From: Vibrio maerlii
GTDB lineage: Bacteria > Pseudomonadota > Gammaproteobacteria > Enterobacterales > Vibrionaceae
Length of the DNA: 64,000 bases
NCBI RefSeq assembly: GCF_003415655.1
Contig: NZ_QRHC01000010.1
Coordinates: 62,001-126,000 of the forward strand
Direction: 5' to 3'
Shown: positions 16,951 to 26,303 of the stretch, in pieces
Numbering within the stretch: position 1 is the stretch's first letter
Layout: every line of letters starts with the position of its first letter
Position numbers and translations under genes: made by a program
The notes under the pieces: generated by a model
What the model was told of the DNA's origin: nothing
Database searches by the model: none
The model's input: only the letters and a program-made list of their open reading frames with translations

Positions 16951-17589
16951 ATGCCAGCTTGCCCTTTGTGTGAAACCACACATATTCAGCACTTTCACGA
17001 AGATAAACGTCGAGAGTATTTGCAGTGTCAGCGTTGTGATTTAGTGTTTGTGCACCCAGATCAACGTATTGATACCGTGGCTGAGAAGGCGCAGTATGAC
17101 ATGCACCAGAACGACCCAAATGACCAAGGCTATCGCCACTTTCTTTCAAGAATGGCGCAGCCCATATTGGACAGGGTATCTCCCCAATCTTATGGATTAG
17201 ATTTTGGTTGTGGACCGGGTCCAACATTGTCTCTAATGTTGGAAGAAGCGGGCCATAACATGAAGTTGTACGACATCTACTATTACCCAGATACTGAGGT
17301 GCTAGATGAAGAGTATGACTTCGTCACATCGACTGAGGTGATTGAGCATCTCTATCACCCGAATCAGGTGTGGCAACAATGGTTAAATTTAGTGAAGCCA
17401 GGTGGCTGGTTAGGTTTAATGACGAAGATGGTCATAGATGTAGAAGCCTTTAAAACATGGCACTACAAAAATGATATTACTCACGTCTGCTTTTATAGCC
17501 GTAAAACCTTTGAGTACCTTGCTGAGCGCGACTCGCTCGAACTAGAATTTATTGGAAATGATGTAATTTTACTGAGGAAAGCCCAGTAA
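16951..17589 (+). CDS. class I SAM-dependent methyltransferase with N-terminal zinc ribbon
   Basis: A 212-residue protein. Cysteines C4, C7, C26 and C29 form a zinc-ribbon-like site at the N-terminus. The SAM fold follows, with YGLDFGCGPGPTLSLML near residues 82-98, an acidic motif VTSTEVIEHLYHP and PGGWLGLMTKM. The substrate is not evident; small zinc ribbons before a methyltransferase often suggest RNA or protein substrates, which is only inference. Its stop overlaps the yihI start by one base (TAATG), so it is cotranscribed with yihI. Confidence 0.85.
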   Translation: MPACPLCETTHIQHFHEDKRREYLQCQRCDLVFVHPDQRIDTVAEKAQYDMHQNDPNDQGYRHFLSRMAQPILDRVSPQSYGLDFGCGPGPTLSLMLEEAGHNMKLYDIYYYPDTEVLDEEYDFVTSTEVIEHLYHPNQVWQQWLNLVKPGGWLGLMTKMVIDVEAFKTWHYKNDITHVCFYSRKTFEYLAERDSLELEFIGNDVILLRKAQ

Positions 17590-18146
17590 TGAGCCGTAGT
17601 AAGAAATCAAGAAAGCCAGGTGCTATGGGTGCACCTGAAGTTATCGTCACGCGTAACCGCACTGAATCAGACGTTGAAGGTCGTCTACGTAAGCGTCTTA
17701 AAAAGCGCAAAGGCCTGAAATCAGGTAGCCGCCACTCTGTTGCAGAAGAAAATAAGCTGGGCTCTCAAGGCCAGAAGAAAGACCCTCGTTTAGGCAGCAA
17801 GAAGAAGATTCCACTTATCGTGGAAGCTCCGAAGAAACAGACTAAGGCTGATCGTCGTATGTCTGCTGCGCAAGAGCTAGAAATGCTAGAGAATGATGCA
17901 CAACTAATGGTGCTTCTTGACCGCATTGAAGCGGGCGAGACACTGGGTGCAGGCCTTCAGAAGCAAGTTGATGAGAAGCTGGATCGTATCGAGAAGTTAA
18001 TGAAGCAACTAGGTATCTTCGAAGAAGAAGCTGCTCATGCTGAACTCGATGCATTTGAAACGAAGTCTGAAGATAAGAAAGAGAAGTCTGATGAAGAACT
18101 GCTTTCTGAGTTTGATGATTTCGATTTTGACGAGTTTAAAGGATAA
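17589..18146 (+). CDS. yihI: Der GTPase-activating protein YihI
   Basis: A 185-residue soluble protein with a very basic N-terminal half (SRSKKSRKPG, then RLRKRLKKRKGLKSGSRHS) and an acidic C-terminus ending EFDDFDFDEFKG. YihI stimulates GTP hydrolysis by the 50S-assembly GTPase Der and so tunes ribosome maturation. The central LDRIEAGETLGAGLQKQVDEKLDRIE helix pair is the conserved core. It is coupled to the methyltransferase before it and is 8 bp from the DUF2489 gene after it. Confidence 0.92.
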   Translation: MSRSKKSRKPGAMGAPEVIVTRNRTESDVEGRLRKRLKKRKGLKSGSRHSVAEENKLGSQGQKKDPRLGSKKKIPLIVEAPKKQTKADRRMSAAQELEMLENDAQLMVLLDRIEAGETLGAGLQKQVDEKLDRIEKLMKQLGIFEEEAAHAELDAFETKSEDKKEKSDEELLSEFDDFDFDEFKG

Positions 18147-18154
18147 AAGCAGTC

Positions 18155-18643
18155 ATGAATGTAACCTTATTAGCCATCGTAGGCGCAGTAATCTTACTTA
18201 GCGTTGCGACCTATGCTGGTTACCTTCTACTTAAGCTTAAAAAGCAGAATGAACTGCAGGTGCAGCATCAAAAGCTCGCGATCGAGAAGCGCAATGCGAA
18301 TATCTTCGAGAACGTGAATACCTTATGTCTAGCTGGCATTCAGGGGCAATGTGATCTTTCTGAAATCAGCATCCGTGTGTACAACATCATGGATTATGTT
18401 CAGGGTGAAGAGCGTGTGGATTTTGATGCAACTTATCCAGCTATTTCTGAGCTATACCATGTCGTTAAAGATATGGCTCGTGGCGAAGAGCGCCAGGAGT
18501 TAGCAAAGAAAGAGCGCATGCAGCAAAACCTGACTCGTCATAAAGCGGAAGCTCGACTAGAGCAAGCGATCATCGAAGAGCTAAAAACGCTTCAAAAGAG
18601 CGTGAAACCATTGAATAACCAAATCTCTATTCAAATGGTGTAA
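18155..18643 (+). CDS. DUF2489-family membrane-anchored protein
   Basis: A 162-residue protein with one N-terminal membrane helix (about residues 4-27) and a cytoplasmic, mostly helical, charged domain. It contains CLAGIQGQCDLSEISIRVYNI and a Lys/Glu-rich coiled stretch near 115-150. This fits the uncharacterised DUF2489 family. It is the third gene of the methyltransferase-yihI unit. No catalytic motif can be seen and no function is claimed. Confidence 0.8.
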   Translation: MNVTLLAIVGAVILLSVATYAGYLLLKLKKQNELQVQHQKLAIEKRNANIFENVNTLCLAGIQGQCDLSEISIRVYNIMDYVQGEERVDFDATYPAISELYHVVKDMARGEERQELAKKERMQQNLTRHKAEARLEQAIIEELKTLQKSVKPLNNQISIQMV

Positions 18644-18653
18644 CAGACCCTAA

Positions 18654-18685
18654 ATATCAGGATTGCGATCTCGTGATCCTGATAT
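18654..18685. other. inverted repeat after the DUF2489 gene
   Basis: ATATCAGGAT (18654-18663) and ATCCTGATAT (18676-18685) are perfect complements around a 12-nt loop, starting 11 bp after the stop. The tail is T-rich only after a short gap (TTATTTTT near 18698), so this is a plausible but weak terminator for the upstream operon. Confidence 0.5.
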
Positions 18686-18784
18686 CAGATCTGAATATTA
18701 TTTTTGGGAAAGTGCTGCGATTAGCCTCTGCTATCATTGAGGTGTGGCAAAATACTTCCACTTTGATTTAACGGAAACACAACC

Positions 18785-20158
18785 ATGTCCAGTCAGCAAA
18801 TTGTATGGGATCAGGCTATTTTAGATAAATACAACTATTCTGGCCCTCGATACACCTCTTATCCAACTGCGCTCGAATTCCATGAAGCGTACACAATTTC
18901 TGAGCTAGATATGGCGTGCGCTGCCTACCCTGAGCGTCCGCTATCGCTGTACATTCATATCCCTTTCTGCCACAAGCTTTGTTACTACTGTGGTTGTAAT
19001 AAGGTTATCACACGTCATTCTCACAAGGCTGACGAGTATTTAGATGTGATTGAGCATGAGATCCGTCAACGAGCGAGCTTACTGCAAGGTCGTAAGGTGA
19101 CTCAGCTACACTTCGGTGGTGGTACTCCGACATTCTTAACAGAAAAGCAGATCACGCGTTTGATGACGACTTTGCGTGGTGAGTTTAACTTTGAAGCTGA
19201 TGCTGAAATCAGTATCGAGGTTGACCCACGAGAGATTGAGCTGACGATGCTGGATCATTTACGCAGTGAAGGCTTTAACCGCCTGAGTATCGGTGTTCAG
19301 GACTTCAATAAAGAAGTGCAAAAACTGGTAAACCGTGAGCAAGATGAAGATTTTATCGTTGCTATGGTTGAACGTGCCAAAGTGCTAGGCTTCCGCTCGA
19401 CTAACCTGGACTTGATCTACGGTTTGCCGAAACAAACTCAAGAGTCTTTCGCTAATACCTTGAGTAAGGTTCTAGAAATGGAACCGGGTCGTCTTTCTGT
19501 GTTTAACTACGCGCACATGCCAAATCTGTTCGCTGCGCAGCGCAAGATTAAAGACGAAGATCTTCCGCAAGCCGAAGTGAAAATGGCGATCCTACAGCAG
19601 TCTATCGAGACGTTGACAGGTGCTGGCTACCAGTTTATCGGTATGGACCACTTCGCTCTACCTGATGATGAGCTAGCGGTTGCACAGCGTGAAGGCATCC
19701 TTCATCGTAACTTCCAAGGCTACACCACTCAGGGTGAATGTGACCTGATTGGCTTCGGTGTATCGGCTATCTCAATGGTTGGCGACAGCTATGCGCAAAA
19801 CCAAAAAGAGTTGAAGAAGTACTACGCACAGGTAGACGAAGAGCGTCACGCGCTATGGAAAGGTGTTGCTCTTGATAGTGATGATCTATTGCGTCGTGAA
19901 GTAATTAAGCAGCTTATCTGTAACTTCCAGCTTGATAAAACGCAGATTGAGTCTGAATTTAACTTAGTATTTAACGACTATTTCAAAGAAGACCTAGAGC
20001 TGCTTCAAACCTTTATTGATGATGGGCTGGTGGAAGTAGATGATAAAGACATCCGTGTGACGCTACGTGGTCGTTTGCTGATCCGTAACATCTGTATGTG
20101 TTTTGATAAGTACCTACGCTCAAGAGCGCGTCAGCAGCAGTTTTCACGCGTTATCTGA
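18785..20158 (+). CDS. hemN: oxygen-independent coproporphyrinogen III dehydrogenase
   Basis: A 457-residue radical SAM enzyme that oxidatively decarboxylates coproporphyrinogen III in haem synthesis without oxygen. The cluster motif is C62-x3-C66-x2-C69 followed by C71 (HIPFCHKLCYYCGC), and the SAM-contacting LHFGGGTPTFL comes next. The N-terminal PRYTSYPTA and the HemN C-terminal domain (FDKYLRSRARQQQFSRVI) distinguish true HemN from HemW-like proteins. No clear FNR box was found upstream. A terminator follows. Confidence 0.96.
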   Translation: MSSQQIVWDQAILDKYNYSGPRYTSYPTALEFHEAYTISELDMACAAYPERPLSLYIHIPFCHKLCYYCGCNKVITRHSHKADEYLDVIEHEIRQRASLLQGRKVTQLHFGGGTPTFLTEKQITRLMTTLRGEFNFEADAEISIEVDPREIELTMLDHLRSEGFNRLSIGVQDFNKEVQKLVNREQDEDFIVAMVERAKVLGFRSTNLDLIYGLPKQTQESFANTLSKVLEMEPGRLSVFNYAHMPNLFAAQRKIKDEDLPQAEVKMAILQQSIETLTGAGYQFIGMDHFALPDDELAVAQREGILHRNFQGYTTQGECDLIGFGVSAISMVGDSYAQNQKELKKYYAQVDEERHALWKGVALDSDDLLRREVIKQLICNFQLDKTQIESEFNLVFNDYFKEDLELLQTFIDDGLVEVDDKDIRVTLRGRLLIRNICMCFDKYLRSRARQQQFSRVI

Positions 20159-20180
20159 GCGTGAATTCCTACGAATAAAG

Positions 20181-20217
20181 AAAGAGCCTAGAATGCTTCC
20201 GCATCTAGGCTCTTTTT
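20181..20217. terminator. hemN terminator (probably bidirectional)
   Basis: AAAGAGCCTAGA-tgcttccgca-TCTAGGCTCTTT with a T-run on the plus strand and A-richness on the other side, between convergent hemN and the GGDEF-EAL gene. Confidence 0.85.
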
Positions 20218-20276
20218 GTATCTTTACGATCTATATTTGCATTTTCTGAGCAAGTTAGCCTCAGAGACTAGAACCC

Positions 20277-22811
20277 CTAACTCTTCACAGTCGGCCATTC
20301 ATCAAAGGCTACTGGACGGCTGTAAAGGAAGCCTTGTGCCTGTGGGCAGCCCAGGCTATTGAGAAGGTCGGCTTGTTGATTGGTTTCTACACCCTCTGCA
20401 ACGACATTCACCTTTAAGGTGCGAGTGATGTTTACGATGGCAGAGACAATTGAACTATCGACGTTTTCACTCTCAAGTTGGTTGATGAACGAACGGTCGA
20501 TCTTCAAGCTATCAAACGGCAGCTTATGAAGGTAAGCCAGGGAAGAGTAGCCGGTACCAAAGTCATCGATCGCAATATGGATACCCAACTCTTTGATCGA
20601 ATTCAGGTTATTGATGATAACCGGGTCGTTATCTGCCAGCTTAGATTCGGTGATTTCTAACGCGAGGTTCTTGGCAGGTAGACGAGTCTGTTGCAGAACG
20701 TTCTTCAATTCTGTTACATAGTTCGGGCTTGAAATCTGGTTAACCGACACATTAACGTGCACACAGAAATCTTGATCCCACTTACCCTGAGCAATTGCTG
20801 TTTGAGTATCTAGGCACGCTCGGTAGAGGATCTGGTGACCGATATCTCCAATTAATCCATGCTCTTCTGAGATAGGAATAAATTCTAGTGGTGGCACCAA
20901 ACCACGAGTCGGAGAAATCCACCGAGCTAGCGCTTCAGCTCCTGCAATGGCGCCAGAATCAAGATTGATGATCGGTTGATAAAAAGGAACAAACTCTTTG
21001 TTCTCAATGGCTTCTTTAATTTCGGCGATGATCTTGGTTTTACGCTTTGATTCATCAGCCATCTCAGGTCGGTAGTAGCTAATATGGCTGACATCCTGCT
21101 TTGCGTTGCTGAGTGCAATGCTGCCATTACGCAGAAGTGTGGTCATATCGAGTGAGCCAGAGCTTTGCACAATACCAAGAGAGATGTTCACCACGATACT
21201 CTCGCCATCGATGACGAACGGAGAAGCAAAGCACTCCATGATGCGCATCGAGAGCAGTTGGATCTCTTCTTCTTCAGTGTAGTTCGGGACATAAATCGCG
21301 AACTCATCACCACCGATGCGGCCAATCAACGACCCTTCTGGCTTGATGGTATTGAGGCGTTCTGAGATCACGACCAGTAGGCGGTCGCCATTGATGTGAC
21401 CGATACTGTCGTTAATGTCTCTAAAGCGGTCGATACCGGCGAGCAGCAATACCGATGGTTGGTGCTGGCTGCCTAAGCTTGCTTCAATTAATCCTTCACG
21501 GCTGTATTGCATGGTGAGGGAATCATGAATGAGTTGAGCCCTGAGGGCCTTGAATGATGCCTGAAGATTGCTGGCCATTTCATTGAAGGCATTCACTAGC
21601 ATGGATATCTCATACACCTTGCCTGCTTTAGGCAGCTCACTCTCCCAATTGCCTTCAGAGAGATCTTTTGCCGCATTGGCCGTTTCAGCAATGGGTGCAG
21701 TTACTTGATTGAATGCAAACAAACCCGTTGCAATACCAAATAGACACACAACTAGGCCAAGTACCCAGCTCTCTTGTTGCGCTTTAGGGAAGTTACCAAG
21801 TAGGTCGGTTTCAGAGATGCTGACGACAATTGACCATTGAATACCAAACTCATCGGTGAACGGAGCAACTTGAGTGAAGTAACGCTGGCCGTCGATGTCG
21901 ATCGCGAAGTTGTTGGTGTTGAGGCCGTCATCGAGATGAGCAGCATCAATGTATTGCGCGGTTTGTTGGATGACATTATCGGTACTTTCTTCAGCAAGCA
22001 GACGCAGCCCTTTTTCCGACTTGTCTGTTCCCCATGACAACACGCTGCCGAGAGATGAATGAGCGACAAGGCGTGAGCTTTGGTCCATCACATAGATAGT
22101 TGCAAGTGAGCTGTCTTTTAGAGAAGTCAGGAATTTATTAAAGGTGTGAACCTTGATGTCGGATGCAATAACGCCATGAATTTGGCCGTTTGCGATAATA
22201 GGAGCAAGTGCAGAAATTGTGATTTCTTGGCGCTCATCCACATTGCTGTATAGGTTAGACCAGACTGGGATACGCTCAGATAGAGCAGGTTGATACCAAG
22301 GTCGAACTCTAGGGTCGTAGTTCTGTACGATAGAGCGAATATCAGCACCATCGGTTTCGCCGCGATAGATCACAAGGTTCGAATCAGTACGCTCATCTTT
22401 TAGCAGTAGCGTGAGGGATTCGTCTTGCTCACGACGAAAGCCAACATAGTTACCTGCTTGGTTACCAAAGCTAATAACATCAATATGGTCGAGCGGCTTG
22501 TGAGCTTGCTTAAGGGCATTGCTGATAAGAGCTTCGATATCATGAAGGTCGTCTTGATCGTCAAAGAGTCGGTTGAAGACAATATTGTCGCTTAGAGCGA
22601 CGGTTGCACGGAAAGGGCCGTCAATAAAGTTACCGAGAGATTCCGTGACATTGGTCGTCAATGAGGTTAGTTGACGATTGCTGACATCGACCACAACATC
22701 TTCGTAGGTATGCTCTTGTACATAAATAATCACACCTATAGTAACCAGAAGAATCATAACAAAAGGGAGTATGACTGCTGTCCTGAGTGTGATTTGTGTT
22801 GTAGGCGACAT
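20277..22811 (-). CDS. membrane GGDEF-EAL sensor protein (c-di-GMP turnover)
   Basis: An 844-residue inner-membrane protein. An N-terminal helix (about 11-30) and a second near 345-368 flank a periplasmic Cache-type sensor (with WYQPALSERIPVWSNLY). A HAMP segment follows, then a GGDEF domain (intact GGDEF near 499) and an EAL domain (intact EAL near 625, DDFGTGYSSLAYL later). Both catalytic signatures are present, so it could make and degrade c-di-GMP. The RxxD inhibitory site before GGDEF is absent. The ligand is unknown. It stands alone between hemN and ntrC. Confidence 0.9.
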   Translation of the reverse strand: MSPTTQITLRTAVILPFVMILLVTIGVIIYVQEHTYEDVVVDVSNRQLTSLTTNVTESLGNFIDGPFRATVALSDNIVFNRLFDDQDDLHDIEALISNALKQAHKPLDHIDVISFGNQAGNYVGFRREQDESLTLLLKDERTDSNLVIYRGETDGADIRSIVQNYDPRVRPWYQPALSERIPVWSNLYSNVDERQEITISALAPIIANGQIHGVIASDIKVHTFNKFLTSLKDSSLATIYVMDQSSRLVAHSSLGSVLSWGTDKSEKGLRLLAEESTDNVIQQTAQYIDAAHLDDGLNTNNFAIDIDGQRYFTQVAPFTDEFGIQWSIVVSISETDLLGNFPKAQQESWVLGLVVCLFGIATGLFAFNQVTAPIAETANAAKDLSEGNWESELPKAGKVYEISMLVNAFNEMASNLQASFKALRAQLIHDSLTMQYSREGLIEASLGSQHQPSVLLLAGIDRFRDINDSIGHINGDRLLVVISERLNTIKPEGSLIGRIGGDEFAIYVPNYTEEEEIQLLSMRIMECFASPFVIDGESIVVNISLGIVQSSGSLDMTTLLRNGSIALSNAKQDVSHISYYRPEMADESKRKTKIIAEIKEAIENKEFVPFYQPIINLDSGAIAGAEALARWISPTRGLVPPLEFIPISEEHGLIGDIGHQILYRACLDTQTAIAQGKWDQDFCVHVNVSVNQISSPNYVTELKNVLQQTRLPAKNLALEITESKLADNDPVIINNLNSIKELGIHIAIDDFGTGYSSLAYLHKLPFDSLKIDRSFINQLESENVDSSIVSAIVNITRTLKVNVVAEGVETNQQADLLNSLGCPQAQGFLYSRPVAFDEWPTVKS

Positions 22812-22904
22812 CGTTGTAATTACACTGCGTTGAGTTCTTAATATGCTGTACTGTAATGTTACAGTTTATAAGATTATCAATCGAGTGTTTTTTACGCATC
22901 AGCA

Positions 22905-22957
22905 AAAAATAAAAAAGCAAGTTAGCATGGAATTTAACTCCATTTAGCTGAACTTGC
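22905..22957 (-). terminator. ntrC terminator
   Basis: On the minus strand GCAAGTT...AGCT and AGC...AACTTGC close around an ATGGA/TCCAT inner stem, followed by TTTTTTATTTTTT. It lies about 70 bp after the ntrC stop. Confidence 0.8.
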
Positions 22958-23025
22958 CTCTATTTTCACCGAAGTTAGTTACTTATGTAACACTTATGGT
23001 CCAACTCACAAAACTGAGTAATTTG

Positions 23026-24429
23026 TTAGTAAAGTTCTTTTAACTTTCTCGTTAGGGTATTTCTTCCCCAACCCAGTACCTTAGCGGCGTCTTGTTTATG
23101 ACCTTTAGTGTGCTCAAGAGCGACTTCAAGCAGGATACGTTCAAAATCTGGTAAAGAGTGAGAAAGCAGTTCTGTCTCACCGGATGCTAGAGCTGATTTA
23201 GCCCAAACCGCTAACTGATCTTGCCAACTGCTCCCTTCACCTTCAAATTCGACTTTCTTCTCTTCGAGCAACTCATCCGGAAGGTCGCTTGGCAGAACTT
23301 CGCTACCACTTGCCATGACAGTTAACCAACGACAAATATTTTCTAACTGACGTACGTTACCTGGCCAATCGAGTCGGTTAAGCACTTCTACGGTGTCTGA
23401 ATGCAGGGTTTTCACCTCGACACCAAGCTCTTCAGCCGCGAGGTTTAAGAAGTGCAGTGTGAGTTTCTCTATGTCCTGCTTACGCTCGCGCAGAGCGGGG
23501 ATCTGGATTCGAATAACGTTGAGACGGTGGAATAAATCCTCACGGAAGTCGCCTTTGTGAACCAGCTTTTCAAGGTTTTGGTGAGTAGCGGCGACAATAC
23601 GAACATCAACCTTAATCGCAGAGTGACCACCGACGCGATAGAATTGACCATCGGCTAACACGCGTAGCAAACGAGTCTGAATGTCGAGTGGCATATCACC
23701 GATTTCATCTAAGAAGAGGGTACCGCCATTGGCTTGTTCAAAGCGTCCTTGACGAACACTATTTGCGCCGGTAAATGCCCCTTTTTCGTGACCAAACAGT
23801 TCTGATTCGATCAGGTCCTTGGGTATAGCTGCCATGTTGAGGGCAATAAACGGCTTCTGAGAGCGTGGACTGTGACGGTGCAGAGCGTGAGCGACCAGCT
23901 CTTTACCGGTACCAGATTCACCATTGATTAATACTGAGATCGACGAGCGAGATAGACGACCTATCGCACGAAATACTTCCTGCATTGCAGGCGCTTCACC
24001 AATGATCTCTGGGGTTTCTGTTTCAGGTGTTTCTTCACTAATCTGATTGCGTTTTTGCTCTTGGTTGTGGGCAATAGCGCGCTCAACCAGAGTCAGGGTT
24101 TCATCGATATCAAATGGCTTAGGAAGATACTCAAAAGCACCTTGTTGGTAGGCGTTTACCGCTGCATCGAGATCGGAGTGCGCTGTCATGATGATAACAG
24201 GAAGGTCGGGATTGCTTTGCTGTACTTGACTAAGTAGTTCCAAGCCATCGATGCCAGGCATGCGAATATCGGAGACCAACACATCCGGTGTTTCACGCTC
24301 AAGGGCCATAAGCACACTTTCAGCATCCGCGTAGGTTTCACACTTGATGTTGGCTGACGATAGGGTCTTTTCCATTACCCATCGGATCGAACTGTCGTCG
24401 TCGACAACCCATACATATCCTTTGCTCAT
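23026..24429 (-). CDS. ntrC: nitrogen regulation response regulator NtrC
   Basis: A 467-residue three-domain activator: a receiver with the phosphorylated aspartate at D54 (VSDIRMPG), a sigma-54 AAA+ domain with Walker A GESGTGKE and the sigma-54 contact loop GAFTGA, and a C-terminal Fis-type helix-turn-helix (DAAKVLGWGRNTLTRKLKEL). When phosphorylated by NtrB it activates sigma-54 promoters such as that of glnA. It follows ntrB on the same strand, 83 bp downstream, and a terminator lies after it. Confidence 0.97.
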   Translation of the reverse strand: MSKGYVWVVDDDSSIRWVMEKTLSSANIKCETYADAESVLMALERETPDVLVSDIRMPGIDGLELLSQVQQSNPDLPVIIMTAHSDLDAAVNAYQQGAFEYLPKPFDIDETLTLVERAIAHNQEQKRNQISEETPETETPEIIGEAPAMQEVFRAIGRLSRSSISVLINGESGTGKELVAHALHRHSPRSQKPFIALNMAAIPKDLIESELFGHEKGAFTGANSVRQGRFEQANGGTLFLDEIGDMPLDIQTRLLRVLADGQFYRVGGHSAIKVDVRIVAATHQNLEKLVHKGDFREDLFHRLNVIRIQIPALRERKQDIEKLTLHFLNLAAEELGVEVKTLHSDTVEVLNRLDWPGNVRQLENICRWLTVMASGSEVLPSDLPDELLEEKKVEFEGEGSSWQDQLAVWAKSALASGETELLSHSLPDFERILLEVALEHTKGHKQDAAKVLGWGRNTLTRKLKELY

Positions 24430-24512
24430 TAATAGATTCCTTGCGGCATAGTGCTCTCGTTTAAATATCGGAGCTAGCGAAAATTAAATTTGTTTTTGAT
24501 CCAATGATCGGG

Positions 24513-25565
24513 TTAAAGGGGCAAATAAATAGTAAAAGTGGTACGCCCCGGCCAGCTTTCAACGTCAATCTTGCCATTGTGCTGATCAATTAAATTTTGA
24601 GAAATTGAAAGCCCAAGCCCAGTTCCGCCTTCGCGGCCACTGACCATGGGATAAAATAATGTGTCTTGAAGCTCTTGAGGTATCCCTGGACCGTTGTCGA
24701 TGATCTCAATGCGAGCGGCCAATTTATGTCGTTGGCCATGAATATTGGCTTGATGCACTGTTCTGGTGCGGATCTTCAATTGCTTAATTTCTTGCTTTGC
24801 TAATATTTGCGCGCCATTGCTGACAATATTAAGCATGGCTTGCTCAATTTGTGCTGTATCCATCAAGATATCTGGCAAGCTTGGGTCATAGTCACGCTCA
24901 ATCACCAGGTCTCTTCCTGCTTCTAACTCAACCAGCTGGCGAACCTTCTCTAAGATCACGTGCAGGTTTTCTTGTGTTTTCTTACCTGGGCGTTGAGGGC
25001 CAAGCAATCGATCGACCAACTCTCGAAGGCGATCCGCTTGTTGAATGATGATCTGGGTATATTCGGCCAAATCCTGGGTCGGCAGCATTTTCTCTAATAG
25101 TTGAGCTGCACCACGCAACCCGCCCAGCGGGTTTTTTATTTCGTGAGCGAGCCCACGAACTAATAGTTTGGCTGCTTGTTGTTGCGCGTGTTGATTGAGC
25201 TCTTGGCTTAGGCGGCGTTGCTGACCAATCTTTCTCATTTCAACCAATAACATCAACTCACCCTGCATTGAGAGTGGACTCACCGTTACTTCTAGCATGA
25301 GTGGCCGTCCATCGACGACAAAGGTAACGTCGCTATCGGTAATGCTTTGACCGCTTTGAAGGGGTTGGGTGAGCAGTGCCAAATCCATCGAGGCGTGTTG
25401 GATAAGCTGAGACAGTGGTAAATCGACAATACGTTTGGCACTCTGAGAGAAAAGTTGCTCAGCGGCTGGGTTTGCACAGCGAACAGTAAGGTTCTCATCA
25501 AGCAATAAAGTCGCTGTTACCAGATTATCAATTATGGCCTGAGCCATATCCGCTTGTATCGCCAT
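24513..25565 (-). CDS. ntrB: nitrogen regulation sensor kinase NtrB
   Basis: A 350-residue cytoplasmic histidine kinase/phosphatase controlled by PII. A PAS domain covers roughly residues 5-115, the H-box is at H141 (GLAHEIKNPLGG), and the ATP-binding domain has DNGPGIP and GGTGLGLSIS. No membrane helices, as expected. It is upstream of ntrC. An NtrC palindrome covers 18-34 bp before the ATG, suggesting repression by its own partner. Confidence 0.96.
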   Translation of the reverse strand: MAIQADMAQAIIDNLVTATLLLDENLTVRCANPAAEQLFSQSAKRIVDLPLSQLIQHASMDLALLTQPLQSGQSITDSDVTFVVDGRPLMLEVTVSPLSMQGELMLLVEMRKIGQQRRLSQELNQHAQQQAAKLLVRGLAHEIKNPLGGLRGAAQLLEKMLPTQDLAEYTQIIIQQADRLRELVDRLLGPQRPGKKTQENLHVILEKVRQLVELEAGRDLVIERDYDPSLPDILMDTAQIEQAMLNIVSNGAQILAKQEIKQLKIRTRTVHQANIHGQRHKLAARIEIIDNGPGIPQELQDTLFYPMVSGREGGTGLGLSISQNLIDQHNGKIDVESWPGRTTFTIYLPL

Positions 25566-25582
25566 TTCTTCCTCTCACCTAG

Positions 25583-25599
25583 TGCACTAAGGTGGTGCA
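25583..25599. promoter_or_regulatory. NtrC-binding palindrome before ntrB
   Basis: TGCACTA-AGG-TGGTGCA fits the NtrC consensus TGCACYA-N3-TGGTGCA. Its place just before the ntrB start parallels the NtrC-repressed glnL promoter of enterobacteria. Confidence 0.8.
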
Positions 25600-25691
25600 A
25601 TGCCTATCCCCAGTATGGTTCAATCGGGCGAGAATTCAAGAGATTGCTGTTATTTAGTGATTGCAAGCTATTGAAAAGTATCAAATAAAGG

Positions 25692-26234
25692 CTATTTTTT
25701 ACTCGCTCGATGTAAATGAATCGTTGCACTTATTGACGATGCAATAAGCTTGCCGCCTTTAAGTATTTGAATCGAAATGGTGTGAGTGCCTCGGTCTCTA
25801 TTTTTTAGTTGCCAAACAGGCTGCTTAGTTGGCGCACCATAAGGTGAACCATTCATCATGAGTTGCAGAGATTCACCATTAGTAAGCGAACGACTTAGTT
25901 GGCCCTGGATAGTTATGTTTCCGGTATTGTTGCGTATCGTGCTGTTATCAGCAGGGGATAGGATGTGAACCTTAATCTTGGGAAGTTTATTTGGTTGAGG
26001 CTCTATCTCTTCGTGCTTTAAACCAGATGAATGAACCATCGGTTTTGGGACTTGGTATTTAGGTTCTGGTGTTTTGACACTTAGGTCGGGGAGGGTAACT
26101 TTCTTAGCGTTGCTGTATTTTGGTGCATCGGCAAAGTGGATGATGCCATAGGAGTCTTGCCAAATATAGATGTCTTGGGCCAGCAAGGGAATAGGAAGAG
26201 CAGAGAACAACAAAATCCGACCAAGCCACTTCAT
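25692..26234 (-). CDS. DUF4124-domain periplasmic protein
   Basis: A 180-residue protein when started at the ATG at 26234, which has AAGGAGA just upstream and opens directly into a signal peptide (MKWLGRILLFSALPIPLLAQ). An in-frame ATG 33 bp earlier lacks these features. The mature start IYIWQDSYGIIHFADAP is the DUF4124 signature. The C-terminal half resembles an Ig-like or beta-sandwich module (HTISIQILKGGKLIASS). Function unknown. It lies between the glnA terminator and the NtrC-controlled ntrB promoter, a constant neighbour of glnA-ntrBC in vibrios as far as I recall. Confidence 0.8.
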   Translation of the reverse strand: MKWLGRILLFSALPIPLLAQDIYIWQDSYGIIHFADAPKYSNAKKVTLPDLSVKTPEPKYQVPKPMVHSSGLKHEEIEPQPNKLPKIKVHILSPADNSTIRNNTGNITIQGQLSRSLTNGESLQLMMNGSPYGAPTKQPVWQLKNRDRGTHTISIQILKGGKLIASSISATIHLHRASKK

Positions 26235-26303
26235 CGTATCTCCTTGTAGCAAGTAATGTAACCACAAGGATTAGGTTATTAGCGCTACATATAGAGTTAC
26301 AGA

